Notes: generated by a model not told the origin, from the sequence alone. Counted from the first letter of the stretch, positions 48,976 to 58,489 are shown. The stretch is 64,000 bases of DNA from Chengkuizengella axinellae (GCF_030730905.1 NZ_JAVAMP010000002.1:496001-560000); one strand, 5' to 3'. Made by a program: numbers and translations.

Positions 48976-49096
48976 TTTTTAATAGATCAAGGATGGACGA
49001 ACTTAGGAAATAATAGAATCGGTTATTAACAGTGCGTGACCTTTCTTTAAATAGGAGGTTATTACGGACTGTTAATCTAGGTTGGAGGAGATTTAT

Positions 49097-50077
49097 ATGG
49101 AACAAGTTATTATTATAGGTGCTGGACCATGTGGTTTGTCAGCTGCATGTGAACTTCAGAAGCAGGGCGTTAATCCACTTATAATAGATAAGGGTTGTAT
49201 AGTGAATTCGATTTATCATTTTCCTACATTTATGCAATTTTTTAGTACACCACAATTAATAGAAATAGGTGACGTTCCTTTTACAACGATACAGGATAAA
49301 CCAAGTCGTCATGAAGGTTTAAACTATTATCGCATGATAGCTGAAAGAAAAGAGTTGCGAATTCATCAGTATGAAAAAGTAGAACAGGTAACTCAGTTTG
49401 GAGATCATTTTAAAATATTTACAAAGGATCGTTTGGGAAATGAGCTTCAATATGAGGCACAGCATGTGATTGTAGCAACTGGATATTACGACAATCCAAA
49501 TTTATTAAATATACCAGGTGAAGAATTAGCTAAAGTAAGTCATTATTTCAAAGAAGCACATCCATACGTAGGGCTGAAGATAGCCGTAGTTGGTTTGAAA
49601 AATTCTGCAGTAGATACTGCTATGGAGCTGCAAAGGTGTGGAGCGGAAGTGACAGTGATTCATAGGAATGATCACATTTCTGATAGTGTGAAAAAATGGG
49701 TCAGACCCTTATTTGAAAGTTTAATTGAAAAAGAAAAGATTAACATGATGTGGAATGCTGAATTAAAAGAGATTAAAAATGATGCGATTGTAATTGAACA
49801 GAATGGAGTCACTCAAGAGATGGACAATGATTTTGTTTTTGCAATGACAGGTTATCATCCAGACCATTCATTTATCCAATCTATGGGAGTCGGAATCAAT
49901 GAAGAAACTGGGGCTCCAACATTTCATGAGGAAACGATGGAGACAAATGTGAAATCATTATATATCGCAGGTGTATTAGCAGCAGGAAATAATGCAAATT
50001 CCATTTTCATAGAAAATGGTCGATTTCATGGGAAATGGATTGCAAAGGATATAGTAAAGAAATTGAATGTAAGTTAA
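49097..50077 (+). CDS. ypdA: YpdA-family bacillithiol disulfide reductase
   Basis: A 326-aa FAD/NADPH-dependent oxidoreductase; YpdA (Bdr) reduces bacillithiol disulfide and keeps the thiol pool reduced. The FAD motif GAGPCGLSAA is at residues 8-17, the NADPH-binding second dinucleotide fold has AVVGLKNSAVDTAMEL, and the C-terminal AGVLAAGNNANSIFIENGR closes the flavin site. The redox Cys is likely the one in GAGPCG. GGAGGAG lies 6 nt before the ATG; the TTG at 49082 overlaps that site. Presence implies bacillithiol synthesis elsewhere. Confidence 0.9.
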   Translation: MEQVIIIGAGPCGLSAACELQKQGVNPLIIDKGCIVNSIYHFPTFMQFFSTPQLIEIGDVPFTTIQDKPSRHEGLNYYRMIAERKELRIHQYEKVEQVTQFGDHFKIFTKDRLGNELQYEAQHVIVATGYYDNPNLLNIPGEELAKVSHYFKEAHPYVGLKIAVVGLKNSAVDTAMELQRCGAEVTVIHRNDHISDSVKKWVRPLFESLIEKEKINMMWNAELKEIKNDAIVIEQNGVTQEMDNDFVFAMTGYHPDHSFIQSMGVGINEETGAPTFHEETMETNVKSLYIAGVLAAGNNANSIFIENGRFHGKWIAKDIVKKLNVS

Positions 50078-50092
50078 GAACCTTGTTAGTTA

Positions 50093-50127
50093 GAGAACTT
50101 CATGCCTCAATGATGGCAAGAAGTTCT
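50093..50127 (+). other. Stem-loop between ypdA and the DUF2905 gene
   Basis: AGAACTTC-A-TGCC can pair with GGCA-A-GAAGTTCT (12 bp, one A-A mismatch, 8-nt loop). It lacks a T-run, so it is a processing or stability hairpin, or a weak terminator. Confidence 0.4.
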
Positions 50128-50154
50128 TGGTAAAATATCATTGGAGGTGTCTAG

Positions 50155-50373
50155 ATGAACCCAGTAGCAAAGATGTTGATTGCAGCAGGAGCAATTTTAA
50201 TATTAATAGGTATAGTGTGGCAGTTTGGTGGACGTTTTTTACAATTAGGTAAACTTCCAGGAGATATCGCAATTGAAAAAGAGAACTTTAAGTTTTATTT
50301 TCCAATTACGACTTGTATTGTGCTCAGTGTGGTCCTTTCTTTAATTTATTATGTGATTCGCTTTTTTAAGTAA
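50155..50373 (+). CDS. DUF2905-family small membrane protein
   Basis: A 72-aa protein with two membrane helices: residues 6-24 (KMLIAAGAILILIGIVWQF) and about 48-68 (FYFPITTCIVLSVVLSLIYYVI), joined by the family motif GKLPGDIAIEKENFKFYFP. The function of the family is unknown. TTGGAGGTG precedes the ATG. It follows ypdA by 77 nt. Confidence 0.85.
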   Translation: MNPVAKMLIAAGAILILIGIVWQFGGRFLQLGKLPGDIAIEKENFKFYFPITTCIVLSVVLSLIYYVIRFFK

Positions 50374-50375
50374 TC

Positions 50376-51449
50376 TTAATTTAAATGATTGTTTATTTTA
50401 GCACATAAAGTATTATAAAATTGCTGCGGATCATCAGGAGTTAAATGAACTCTTGTTACTTTTTGTGTCAAACCATACATTAAATTCGCACGAATAGGTT
50501 GATGAAATTCAATCTCTAGGAGTGGTTTTTCTTTTATAAAGTCAACTAATACTGCGTCATATACATGTTTTGCTTCTTTCTTTGACAATTTCTCAGGTCT
50601 ATGATAATAATGGATGCTTTTAATATTTTTTAGCTCAGCCACTAATTGTTTAGAAAAACCTACAGGTAGATACATTTTCTGGTTTGTAATGATAAAAGGA
50701 CATGAACGTATGGCCTGAATTTGAGCTATTAGAAATAAAACAGTATATACATTTAAAAAGAATGCTATCCATGCAATAAGTGGGTTCCATAAATGAAGCA
50801 ATATATGTAAAGCGATGGACTCAATTACAATGGCGTGGATTAACATAATGTATACGGAAATAGCGCTTGTCTTTGAGTGATATGTGAATTGTGCACCTTC
50901 GTTATTATATGAGGCTTGTTTTTTTCTCCATGTGAATAAGCTGTAGTACCAAATTGAGATTTCACTGGAGATTATATTTGTAAAATGAGTGGACTTAAAA
51001 TGGTTTTTTAATACACTCTGTAATTTATGCTGAATATAAGGAACTTCTTTTGCTTGCGATTTATAGTTTTGAATGATTGATTTCATTTTCATCAATAGTT
51101 TAATAATCATATAGATTTCAAATGCTAGAAGTACAGCCCCTGCTATAAAAGCAATATACTTTCCAATTGAATAGCCCTCTAACATTTGTGACGGTATAAC
51201 AAAAGTAGCAACAATATAACTAGCTATAATTACAGGGATGATATATTTAAGGGAGTATTGCTTCCTAATTACAAAAAAGTAAGTGATTACAGGAATGGTA
51301 ATCATGAAGTCAAAAAGTGTGGCAAATGCAATCCCATTAGGTGCAGACTGAATAAAATTGGGTTGATAAATTAAAACATTGCATAATACAACGATAGAAA
51401 TAAATAGAAAACACCACATCCATCTGTTAATTTTTAATGCATGGAGCAT
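50376..51449 (-). CDS. Hypothetical polytopic membrane protein
   Basis: A 357-aa protein with about six membrane segments in the first two-thirds (for example WMWCFLFISIVVLCNVLIY, IIPVIIASYIVATFVI, YIAFIAGAVLLAFEIYMIIK and IMLIHAIVIESIALHILLHL). A soluble C-terminal beta-rich part follows (MYLPVGFSKQLV, then PLLEIEFHQPIRANLMYG). The C-terminal region might be a bacterial PH-like domain, but I am not sure. AAGGAGGG precedes the ATG at 51449. It ends 2 nt from the convergent DUF2905 gene. Confidence 0.75.
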   Translation of the reverse strand: MLHALKINRWMWCFLFISIVVLCNVLIYQPNFIQSAPNGIAFATLFDFMITIPVITYFFVIRKQYSLKYIIPVIIASYIVATFVIPSQMLEGYSIGKYIAFIAGAVLLAFEIYMIIKLLMKMKSIIQNYKSQAKEVPYIQHKLQSVLKNHFKSTHFTNIISSEISIWYYSLFTWRKKQASYNNEGAQFTYHSKTSAISVYIMLIHAIVIESIALHILLHLWNPLIAWIAFFLNVYTVLFLIAQIQAIRSCPFIITNQKMYLPVGFSKQLVAELKNIKSIHYYHRPEKLSKKEAKHVYDAVLVDFIKEKPLLEIEFHQPIRANLMYGLTQKVTRVHLTPDDPQQFYNTLCAKINNHLN

Positions 51450-51773
51450 TATTAATCCCTCCTTTTTTCCATATTATATCATTATTAAGTTTGCTTAAAA
51501 TTTAATTAATGTGAACTTTTTGAAACAAAATGATTCATAATTTTACTGAATATTACAACTTTTAAAAAACACTTTACAGGATACTTTTATACCAATATAA
51601 TGAATAAAATAACAATAAAGACCAATTTTTATACAAGTTTATACAATTAGTATATTAGTATGAGTGTATAAAAATAGTGTGCAACACATATTCATTCGTT
51701 TGTTAGTTGGCCAACTTTCAATATATTAATTTATTGTTTTAACCATACTATTTTATATTTGGAGGAGTTATTG
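51450..51773 (+). promoter_or_regulatory. AT-rich leader of the Fn3-like gene with a 12-bp palindrome
   Basis: This 324-bp gap has no gene. It holds a perfect palindrome, AGTTGGCCAACT, at 51705-51716, 58 bp upstream of the next start, which could be an operator. Several TATAAT-like hexamers occur but none has a convincing -35. Confidence 0.4.
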
Positions 51774-52397
51774 ATGAAAAAATATTTCACATTATTATTA
51801 TCACTAGTTTTAGTATTTAGTCTTATTCCAGCTGCATCAGCTGCCGATACAACTAGCAGTCCAACAGATTTAACTGTTACCACAATATCTGATCCTAGTA
51901 GAATTAGCTTAAAATGGAGTCACGATAACTTAGATGAGGTAGATTACTTCAATGTATATACTCGTGAAGATATAAACGGTGTACCAGGAGTATATAAAGT
52001 TTTAGGTACAGCAACAGGTACTGAATTCATTGATCCTGAAGGCATCTTAGCAAATATGGATAAAGTATATTATGTGACAGCTGTTGATGTAGATGGTAAT
52101 GAATCTCTCATTTCTAATTATGCAAGTTTTTCTGCTGGAGATTACACAGATGGGGGAGGAACAACAGTTGGATGGAGCCGAGCTGAACCTAATACAGCTG
52201 CAATCTGGTTGCACCAGGACTTTGATGCTGATTATGTAATTATTCATTATACTATTAATGGTGAGCATTATGATGAGTATATGGATAAATCATCACAAGA
52301 TGGTGTTTGGGTTAAATTGATTTCTAACTTTAATCAAGGACCTTCTGAATTAAGCTTTACTTATCATATTTTTGGACATCAATACGATTCAGAGTAA
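51774..52397 (+). CDS. Secreted protein with fibronectin type III-like domain
   Basis: A 207-aa extracellular protein. The Sec signal peptide spans residues 1-24 (KKYFTLLLSLVLVFSLIPAA) with cleavage after ASA. Residues about 31-120 look like an Fn3 domain (SSPTDLTVTTISDPSRISLK, then DKVYYVTAVDVDGNES). The last 80 residues form a second beta domain rich in Trp and Tyr (AIWLHQDFDADYVIIHYTIN) that could bind carbohydrate. No anchor motif is seen, so it is probably released. I start at ATG 51774; GGAGGAG lies upstream. Confidence 0.75.
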   Translation: MKKYFTLLLSLVLVFSLIPAASAADTTSSPTDLTVTTISDPSRISLKWSHDNLDEVDYFNVYTREDINGVPGVYKVLGTATGTEFIDPEGILANMDKVYYVTAVDVDGNESLISNYASFSAGDYTDGGGTTVGWSRAEPNTAAIWLHQDFDADYVIIHYTINGEHYDEYMDKSSQDGVWVKLISNFNQGPSELSFTYHIFGHQYDSE

Positions 52398-52437
52398 ATA
52401 GATAGATTAAAAATAGTAATCAAGAGATAAAATAAAA

Positions 52438-52478
52438 AACGCAAAAGAGGTGCAAACAGCATCTCCTTTGTGTTTTTT
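52438..52478 (+). terminator. Rho-independent terminator of the Fn3-like gene
   Basis: A long stem of about 16 bp (one mismatch, two G-U pairs) joining GCAAAAGAGGTGC and GCATCTCCTTTGT, around AAACA, followed by TTTTTTT. Confidence 0.8.
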
Positions 52479-52605
52479 TATGATGAAATCTGGGTAATCA
52501 GACAATACAAATAAATGACACATACGTCCTATGGAAAAAAGTTAATTTTTGTAATATCATTTTCTTATAATGGAATATAAAGGTATTTATTTTGTAGGAG
52601 TAAAG

Positions 52606-54258
52606 ATGGTAGATTATAATACGTTTTTAAAACAAAAGGATTGTTTGGGGAATCGATATCAAATTGAGTCCATTATAGGACAAGGTGGAATGGGGGCTGT
52701 TTATTTAGCAAAGGATTTAAAATTGAAAGGAAAACGATGGGCAATCAAACAAACGAAGTCACAGACAAATTCTGTGGTGAATTTTCAACAGGAAGCAGAA
52801 ACGCTTATACAGTTGAATCATCCATATCTGCCCAATATTATTGATTTTTTTCCTCCGAATGATAAGGGTAACACCTATATAGTCATGGATTATATTCAAG
52901 GGGGAAATTTAGCACAAATATTTGAAAAGGAGGGTAACAATCTTCCGTTTGAAAAAGTTATAAAATATGCTATTCAAATATGTGAGCTCCTCTATTATTT
53001 ACATCACCATCCACAAGCTCCAATTATATATAGAGATTTAAAACCTTCTAATGTGATGATAGATAACCAAGACAATGTGAGACTCATAGATTTTGGGATT
53101 TCACGTAGATTTGAACATAGCAAACAACAGGATACTGTTCATTTAGGAACGGTTGGGTTTGCTGCACCTGAGCAATTCGAAGGAAAACAAACCGATCATA
53201 GAACTGATTTATTTCACTTAGGCGCAATGCTTTATTATTTTTTAACAAATGGTCATTATTACACGAGTAACAAGCCACTGCACCAATTTAAGAATATTCC
53301 AAACACGATGATTCAAGTGATACAAAAATTGCTGCAAGTTAAACCAGAAAATAGATATCAGGATGCCTTGCTTGTCAAAAAAGATTTGGGAAAAATTGAA
53401 GGTTTAGAGCGAGTATCAACTGAGATTAATGTAAATACAGGAGGGAATCATCATTTTCAGTATAAAGTGATTTTAGTAGGGAGTATGTATGGAGGTGCAG
53501 GAGCAACATTTACTTCTGTCGCACTCGCTAGGGCATTTCATGAAATGAAAATAAAAAATGCACTAGTTGAATACCCTACTAACGTGCCAGAACTATACTC
53601 ATTATTATTTGGTGACAAGAACAAACCCAACGATTATGAATTTTTAATGAACCAGTTGAATTCTAGCAATTCTAATTTGAAACATGGAAACAAAATAGAG
53701 TGGGATTCAGGAAATACTGTATGGTACCCATTACCGACTTCGAGTTATACTCTTCTGGAAGAGAGTTGGTCAGAGTCAGAAATTTTTCCTTTGTTGTTTC
53801 AAGTTAGAAAGCCTATAACGATCATTGATATATCAAACAGATGGGATCACCAAAGCATTCAACAGTTGTGTAAAAGTGCTGATGAAATATGTTTTATTGT
53901 TGATTCTATTCCAACAAAGTTCTGTTCTGCTACCTCACAACTGAACTTAAATATTGCAATGGAGTTGAAGCAAGCAGGAAAAAACGTTCATTTTATTGTG
54001 AATCGCAGCCTAAATTCTAAAATAAGAAAGAAATGGGACGAAATATTACCTTGGAGTCCTAGCTGCTATTTACCAAATTTACCATATGAACTTGTTCAAG
54101 AGTATATTTGGAAGGGAAAGTTGATTCAAGATGAACGAGAATCGCGTGAAAAACTTAGAGCTGGATTGTATCCATTCATCAAACAAATTGTACCTAAAAA
54201 AATGATGATTAAACAAAATAACCCATTGGATAAACTAAAAAAGTATCTTCATATTTAA
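52606..54258 (+). CDS. Hanks-type Ser/Thr kinase fused to a degenerate CpaE/ParA-like domain
   Basis: A 550-aa two-part protein. The N-terminal kinase (about residues 17-265) is complete: GQGGMGAVY glycine loop (25-33), Lys48, YRDLKPSN with catalytic Asp144, DFG Asp162, and AAPE. Residues about 285-540 resemble the ATPase half of CpaE/TadZ (VILVGSMYGGAGATFTSVAL at about 288-307). The P-loop reads GGAGATFTS, without the Lys needed for nucleotide binding, so this half is probably a scaffold. There is no membrane segment. It precedes tadZ, but a strong terminator separates the two. The start is uncertain: ATG 52606 follows AGGAG by 5 nt; ATG 52570 has no site. Confidence 0.85.
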   Translation: MVDYNTFLKQKDCLGNRYQIESIIGQGGMGAVYLAKDLKLKGKRWAIKQTKSQTNSVVNFQQEAETLIQLNHPYLPNIIDFFPPNDKGNTYIVMDYIQGGNLAQIFEKEGNNLPFEKVIKYAIQICELLYYLHHHPQAPIIYRDLKPSNVMIDNQDNVRLIDFGISRRFEHSKQQDTVHLGTVGFAAPEQFEGKQTDHRTDLFHLGAMLYYFLTNGHYYTSNKPLHQFKNIPNTMIQVIQKLLQVKPENRYQDALLVKKDLGKIEGLERVSTEINVNTGGNHHFQYKVILVGSMYGGAGATFTSVALARAFHEMKIKNALVEYPTNVPELYSLLFGDKNKPNDYEFLMNQLNSSNSNLKHGNKIEWDSGNTVWYPLPTSSYTLLEESWSESEIFPLLFQVRKPITIIDISNRWDHQSIQQLCKSADEICFIVDSIPTKFCSATSQLNLNIAMELKQAGKNVHFIVNRSLNSKIRKKWDEILPWSPSCYLPNLPYELVQEYIWKGKLIQDERESREKLRAGLYPFIKQIVPKKMMIKQNNPLDKLKKYLHI

Positions 54259-54278
54259 AATATTGTAGAAGCGGAAGT

Positions 54279-54320
54279 ACCGCAGATCATCGATTATATA
54301 TCGATATCTGCGGTTTTTTT
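54279..54320 (+). terminator. Strong terminator between the kinase gene and tadZ
   Basis: A 15-bp stem (ACCGCAGAT plus ATCGAT with ATCGAT plus ATCTGCGGT) with one bulged C and a 5-nt loop, followed by TTTTTT. The kinase may therefore be transcribed separately from the pilus genes, or read-through may be regulated. Confidence 0.85.
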
Positions 54321-54364
54321 CATTGGATAGATTTTAATGTAACTTTTCATGAAAGGATTTTTGG

Positions 54365-55459
54365 ATGGATAAAATTTCAATAATTATTGCTTCAAGTGAT
54401 TTGGAGTATGTAGAAGCATTATCTAGATTTTTTATATCGTCGGGGTTTGGAGAAAAATTTTCGATTTTATTTTTTACAGAAGAGCCTCTTTTAAGAGAAT
54501 ATATACAATGCAACGAAGTAGATGTGCTGTTGATCGATGAAGTTTGGTTGTCTATTGTTTCAACCTACCAGATGTATATCCAAATACTATCTGAATCAAA
54601 TGAGGATTTAGATTCAGATTATCCGACCCACTATAAATATCAACCTATAGATGAATTGTTATTATCCATAAAAAAAAGTTGTTTTGAGTTGAAAAAAACA
54701 AATAATAGAGAAAAAAAGAATGAATTGAAAACAAAAGTCGTTTCGATTTTTTCACCAGCTGGTGGAAGTGGTAAAACTACTCTGGCTATGAATTTGACAA
54801 AACAAATAACATCCTTTCAACAACAGGTTGTTTATATAAGTCTAGAAACGTTTTATGCACCACAATTTACTCTATCAAATACAGAGGAGACTAATACTTT
54901 TTCAAAACTGATTTATTATTTAAAAACGAACCCTAATGTTTTACAGAACAATTTAGAAGAATATACTCAATTTCATTCTTCACTTCATTGCGATTTTATC
55001 CAACCGTCCTTGTGTTGGCAAGATATGATGGATATTCAGTTGAATGATATGAAAAAGTTGATTCAATTCATAAAAGAAACAAACAAATACAATTATATAG
55101 TGATTGATTGTTCTACGTCTTTACATGAAAGAATTTTAGGAGCACTTCAAGAAAGTGATTACATTTTGAATCTAGTATTAGATGATATACAGTGCATTTT
55201 GAAGATGAAGCAATGGTCACAACAATCAGGTACAGTAAATGGAGTTTCTTTGAATGAAGTTTTTTCTGCAAGTACAAAATGTATTTTAAATAAACAAACC
55301 AATGACTTAACAAACAATATAAAAAAGCACGATGTGAAGATTGATGGGAATTTACCCTATATTCCGGAATGGAAATCTACACAGCATATCGATCAAATAT
55401 TAACTGAGGAAATTTATAACCAGCATGTAATACAAATATTTAAACAATGGCTTCAATAA
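54365..55459 (+). CDS. tadZ: TadZ/CpaE-like pilus localisation ATPase
   Basis: A 364-aa protein that places Tad pili at their assembly site. Residues 1-110 form a receiver-like domain (ISIIIASSDLEYVEALSRFF) with VDVLLIDEV near 52-60. The ParA/MinD-type ATPase follows, with the P-loop SPAGGSGKTTLAMNL at about 130-144 and a later VIDCSTSLHERIL. The P-loop Lys is present, unlike in the upstream fusion. ATG 54365 follows AAAGGA. It begins the pilus operon after the terminator. Confidence 0.85.
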   Translation: MDKISIIIASSDLEYVEALSRFFISSGFGEKFSILFFTEEPLLREYIQCNEVDVLLIDEVWLSIVSTYQMYIQILSESNEDLDSDYPTHYKYQPIDELLLSIKKSCFELKKTNNREKKNELKTKVVSIFSPAGGSGKTTLAMNLTKQITSFQQQVVYISLETFYAPQFTLSNTEETNTFSKLIYYLKTNPNVLQNNLEEYTQFHSSLHCDFIQPSLCWQDMMDIQLNDMKKLIQFIKETNKYNYIVIDCSTSLHERILGALQESDYILNLVLDDIQCILKMKQWSQQSGTVNGVSLNEVFSASTKCILNKQTNDLTNNIKKHDVKIDGNLPYIPEWKSTQHIDQILTEEIYNQHVIQIFKQWLQ

Positions 55460-55487
55460 AAGAAAAAAAGTCTGGGGGGATTTACTA

Positions 55488-56702
55488 TTGGACTTACAGC
55501 TGCTAGAAAAAATAAAACAGAAGGTTGTTATTCAGCTTAATTTTTCTGAAGATACATCAGATGATCAATTAAAACAAATCATTGAAGAAGAAGTTTTTAA
55601 ACATTCTGAACAGTTTTATTTAACTTCTAGTCAAAAATATGAATATGTAATGAGAGTGTTTCACTCTTTCCGTGGATTAGATATATTGCAGCCAATCGTT
55701 GATGATCCTTCAATCACGGAAATTATGATCAATAATTTTGATGAAATTTTCATAGAAAAGGGTGGCAAAGTAACTCTTTATGACGAGAGATTTGAAAGTC
55801 AGGAAAAATTAGAAGATGTTATACAAGCAGTTGTTGCTCAAGTAGACAGAGCTGTAAATGAATCCTCACCTATCGTGGATGCTCGTTTGAAGGATGGTTC
55901 TCGTGTAAATGTAGTTCTACCTCCAGTTGCATTAAAGGGCCCAACAATGACGATCCGTAAATTTCCTGATGAACCTTTATCAATCGAACGCCTTATTTCG
56001 ATAGAGACTATTTCTCAGGAGGCGGCAGAATTTTTGAAAAAGCTAGTGGTTTCAAAATATAACATTTTTATAGGAGGTGGTACAGGGTCTGGTAAAACAA
56101 CATTTTTAAATGTACTAAGTGATTTCATTCCAAATGACGAAAGGATCATTACAATTGAAGATTCTGCTGAATTGCAAATTAGAAACATACCAAATTTAGT
56201 TAGTTTGGAAACAAGGACAGCCAATACAGAAGGAAAAGGTGAAATTTCCATACGTGAATTAATCCGTTCCTCATTAAGAATGAGGCCCAATCGTATTATT
56301 GTTGGAGAAGTTCGGGGAGTAGAGGCTTTGGATATGTTACAAGCAATGAATACTGGACATGATGGATCATTATCAACAGGACATGCAAATTCAACAAAGG
56401 ATATGCTGAGCAGATTGGAGACGATGGTATTAAACGGAACTAATTTACCCGTTGAAGTAGTGAGGAAACAGATTAGTTCAGCCCTAGATATTATGATCCA
56501 TTTATCTAGAATGAGAGATGGGTCTAGAAAGATTTTGGAGATTTGTGAGGTGACTGGTGTGAGAGGTGGAGACATCCAATTAAACCAACTGTATCATTTC
56601 ATTGAGCACGGTGAAAAAGAAGATGGACGTATAAAAGGGGAGTTGCACCCTACAGGAAGCTCTTTGAAAAATCGACAGAAATTTAAAATGGCGGGATATT
56701 AA
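55488..56702 (+). CDS. tadA: Tad secretion ATPase
   Basis: A 404-aa hexameric type II/IV secretion ATPase that powers Tad pilus extension (CpaF). Walker A GGGTGSGKTT at about 196-205, Asp box ERIITIEDSAELQI, Walker B RIIVGEVRGVEALD, and the His box DGSLSTGHANS. It starts at TTG 55488 after GGGGGGA. It lies 28 nt after tadZ. Confidence 0.93.
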   Translation: MDLQLLEKIKQKVVIQLNFSEDTSDDQLKQIIEEEVFKHSEQFYLTSSQKYEYVMRVFHSFRGLDILQPIVDDPSITEIMINNFDEIFIEKGGKVTLYDERFESQEKLEDVIQAVVAQVDRAVNESSPIVDARLKDGSRVNVVLPPVALKGPTMTIRKFPDEPLSIERLISIETISQEAAEFLKKLVVSKYNIFIGGGTGSGKTTFLNVLSDFIPNDERIITIEDSAELQIRNIPNLVSLETRTANTEGKGEISIRELIRSSLRMRPNRIIVGEVRGVEALDMLQAMNTGHDGSLSTGHANSTKDMLSRLETMVLNGTNLPVEVVRKQISSALDIMIHLSRMRDGSRKILEICEVTGVRGGDIQLNQLYHFIEHGEKEDGRIKGELHPTGSSLKNRQKFKMAGY

Positions 56703-56715
56703 CGGTGGTGAGACA

Positions 56716-57456
56716 ATGATTGATTATAATAGTTATTCTTTAACGAAAAAACAATATATTTTGGTTTTGCTTTGTGGGGGATGTTTATTTTTTCTAATAG
56801 GTTATATTTTTTTTATGAATGTTTACTTAAGTATTCTTCTTTCAATATTTACTTTTTTTATACCAAAATTTAGAGCAAGAAAGTTAAGAGATAAAAGAAA
56901 ACAAGAATTGGTTTTACAGTTTAAGCAAGCACTTGTAAGTCTGTCTTCTTCCTTATCATCTGGAAGATCCATGGAAAGAGCACTTGAATATACTTTAGAG
57001 GATTTAAGAAAAGTATATTCAAATGAAAATACTTATATTGTTCAAGAATTTAAAATTATGAACGCTCAAATTAAGAATGGAGTTAGTGTTGAAAATGTAT
57101 TTCAAAACTTTAGGCAGAGGGCAGGAATTGAAGAAATTACTAGTTTTGTTGAAGTATTTAAAATATGCAAAAGATCAGGTGGGAATTTGGTTGAAGTGAT
57201 CCGAACAACTACAAATATGATTAGTGACAAAATCGAGATTAGTCAAGAGATACAAGTGCTTATATCCAATAAAAAGTTTGAAACAAGGATATTAAATATA
57301 ATTCCTTTTATATTCATTGCGGTGTTGCGATACAGTTCTCCAGAATATATGTCCCCTCTATATCATGGAAAAGGTTTGTTTATTATGTTCATAGCATTAT
57401 CCTTGCTGATTCTAAGTTTTGTCATCAGTCAATGGTTAATGAATATACAGGTGTGA
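56716..57456 (+). CDS. tadB: Tad inner-membrane platform protein B
   Basis: A 246-aa type II secretion system F-like protein. Two early membrane helices (YILVLLCGGCLFFLIGYIFF and MNVYLSILLSIFTFFIP) are followed by the cytoplasmic domain (FKQALVSLSSSLSSGRSMERAL) and C-terminal helices. It anchors the pilus motor with TadC. Its stop overlaps the tadC start (TGATG), indicating translational coupling. Confidence 0.9.
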   Translation: MIDYNSYSLTKKQYILVLLCGGCLFFLIGYIFFMNVYLSILLSIFTFFIPKFRARKLRDKRKQELVLQFKQALVSLSSSLSSGRSMERALEYTLEDLRKVYSNENTYIVQEFKIMNAQIKNGVSVENVFQNFRQRAGIEEITSFVEVFKICKRSGGNLVEVIRTTTNMISDKIEISQEIQVLISNKKFETRILNIIPFIFIAVLRYSSPEYMSPLYHGKGLFIMFIALSLLILSFVISQWLMNIQV

Positions 57457-58262
57457 TGATGAAGGGGAATTTTGAATTCGTTAAGGATTTTGGTGAACCG
57501 TTTCAGCTAAACTTATTAAACCCTTTTTCTATATATATCATCGATCAATTAAAACTAATGGAACGCTATTCTAATAAAATGGATAAGCTGCATGTTAAAT
57601 TATATTTTTTGTATGACTCTGAAAAAGTGAATTATTATAAAAAAATGTTCATTGCTCAAGTTATTTCTGCGGAATTTTGTGTATTTATTTTTCTTATAGG
57701 ATTGTTGCTTATGAATGGATTTAGCGTAGAATGGATTTTCTTCGTTGTTTCTATAATGATCCTACTACCCTTTTTATTACTTCGAGAATTAAATCTAAAA
57801 GTGGAAAAGAGAAGAAGAGAAGTACTGATGGAATTGCCAATTATATTAAATAAAATAGCCCTGTTAGTGAATGCAGGGGAGCAGGTTCAAAGAGCGATCA
57901 TTAAATCAGTAGAAAGTGAGCAGGATAAACAATCTCATCCACTTTATGAAGAATTCCAGAAGGTGTGTATGCAGTTAAAAAACAATGTTTCATTTCAACA
58001 AGCTTTAGAAGAATTAAATCAAAGATTAGGTATGCATGAAGTATCTATTTTTACAAATACGATTTTAATGAATTATCGTCGTGGAGGGGATCAGTTAAGT
58101 TTATCATTAAGAACATTATCTCATCAGCTGTGGGTATCTAGAAGGACCATAGCTAGAGTTCTAGGTGAGGAAGCATCTAGTAAATTGATTTTTCCGATGA
58201 TTCTTGTTTTTTTGGTCGTAATTTTAGTTGTTGCATCTCCTGCAATATTAATGATGAAGTGA
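57456..58262 (+). CDS. tadC: Tad inner-membrane platform protein C
   Basis: A 268-aa T2SSF-like partner of TadB. It has membrane segments around residues 70-110 (SAEFCVFIFLIGLLLM, then WIFFVVSIMILLPFLLL), a cytoplasmic part (VLMELPIILNKIALLVNAGE), and a C-terminal helix (FPMILVFLVVILVVASPAIL). I place the start at ATG 57456, which overlaps the tadB stop; an in-frame start at 57432 would add 8 residues. Confidence 0.88.
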   Translation: MMKGNFEFVKDFGEPFQLNLLNPFSIYIIDQLKLMERYSNKMDKLHVKLYFLYDSEKVNYYKKMFIAQVISAEFCVFIFLIGLLLMNGFSVEWIFFVVSIMILLPFLLLRELNLKVEKRRREVLMELPIILNKIALLVNAGEQVQRAIIKSVESEQDKQSHPLYEEFQKVCMQLKNNVSFQQALEELNQRLGMHEVSIFTNTILMNYRRGGDQLSLSLRTLSHQLWVSRRTIARVLGEEASSKLIFPMILVFLVVILVVASPAILMMK

Positions 58263-58271
58263 GGGGAAATT

Positions 58272-58487
58272 ATGAAGAATAGATTAGTTATTCAAATTAA
58301 AAAGCTATGGAATGACGAAGAAGGGCTTGGTACTTTGGAAATTTTATTAATCATTGGAGTTTTAGTTGCGATTGCTATTGTTTTTCGTAAATGGATTATA
58401 TCATGGGTAAATACATTGTTTGATGAAACACAAAAAGAAATGGAGTTAAATATGGACTCCATAAAAGAACCAACAACAAGCAAATAA
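58272..58487 (+). CDS. flp: Flp1-type type IVb pilin
   Basis: A 71-aa precursor of the pilus subunit. The basic leader ends DEEGLGTLEILLIIG: processing is after the Gly, just before the T-L-E-I stretch, with Glu at position +5 in the type IV pilin manner, and then the hydrophobic helix LIIGVLVAIAIVFRKWI. The prepilin peptidase gene is in the same cluster at 62270. AGGGGAAA precedes the ATG. It is the only Flp gene in the window. Confidence 0.88.
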   Translation: MKNRLVIQIKKLWNDEEGLGTLEILLIIGVLVAIAIVFRKWIISWVNTLFDETQKEMELNMDSIKEPTTSK

Positions 58488-58489
58488 AA

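Noticed and set aside
56015-56575. 186-codon minus-strand ORF
   Set aside because: It lies wholly within tadA and is an antisense shadow.
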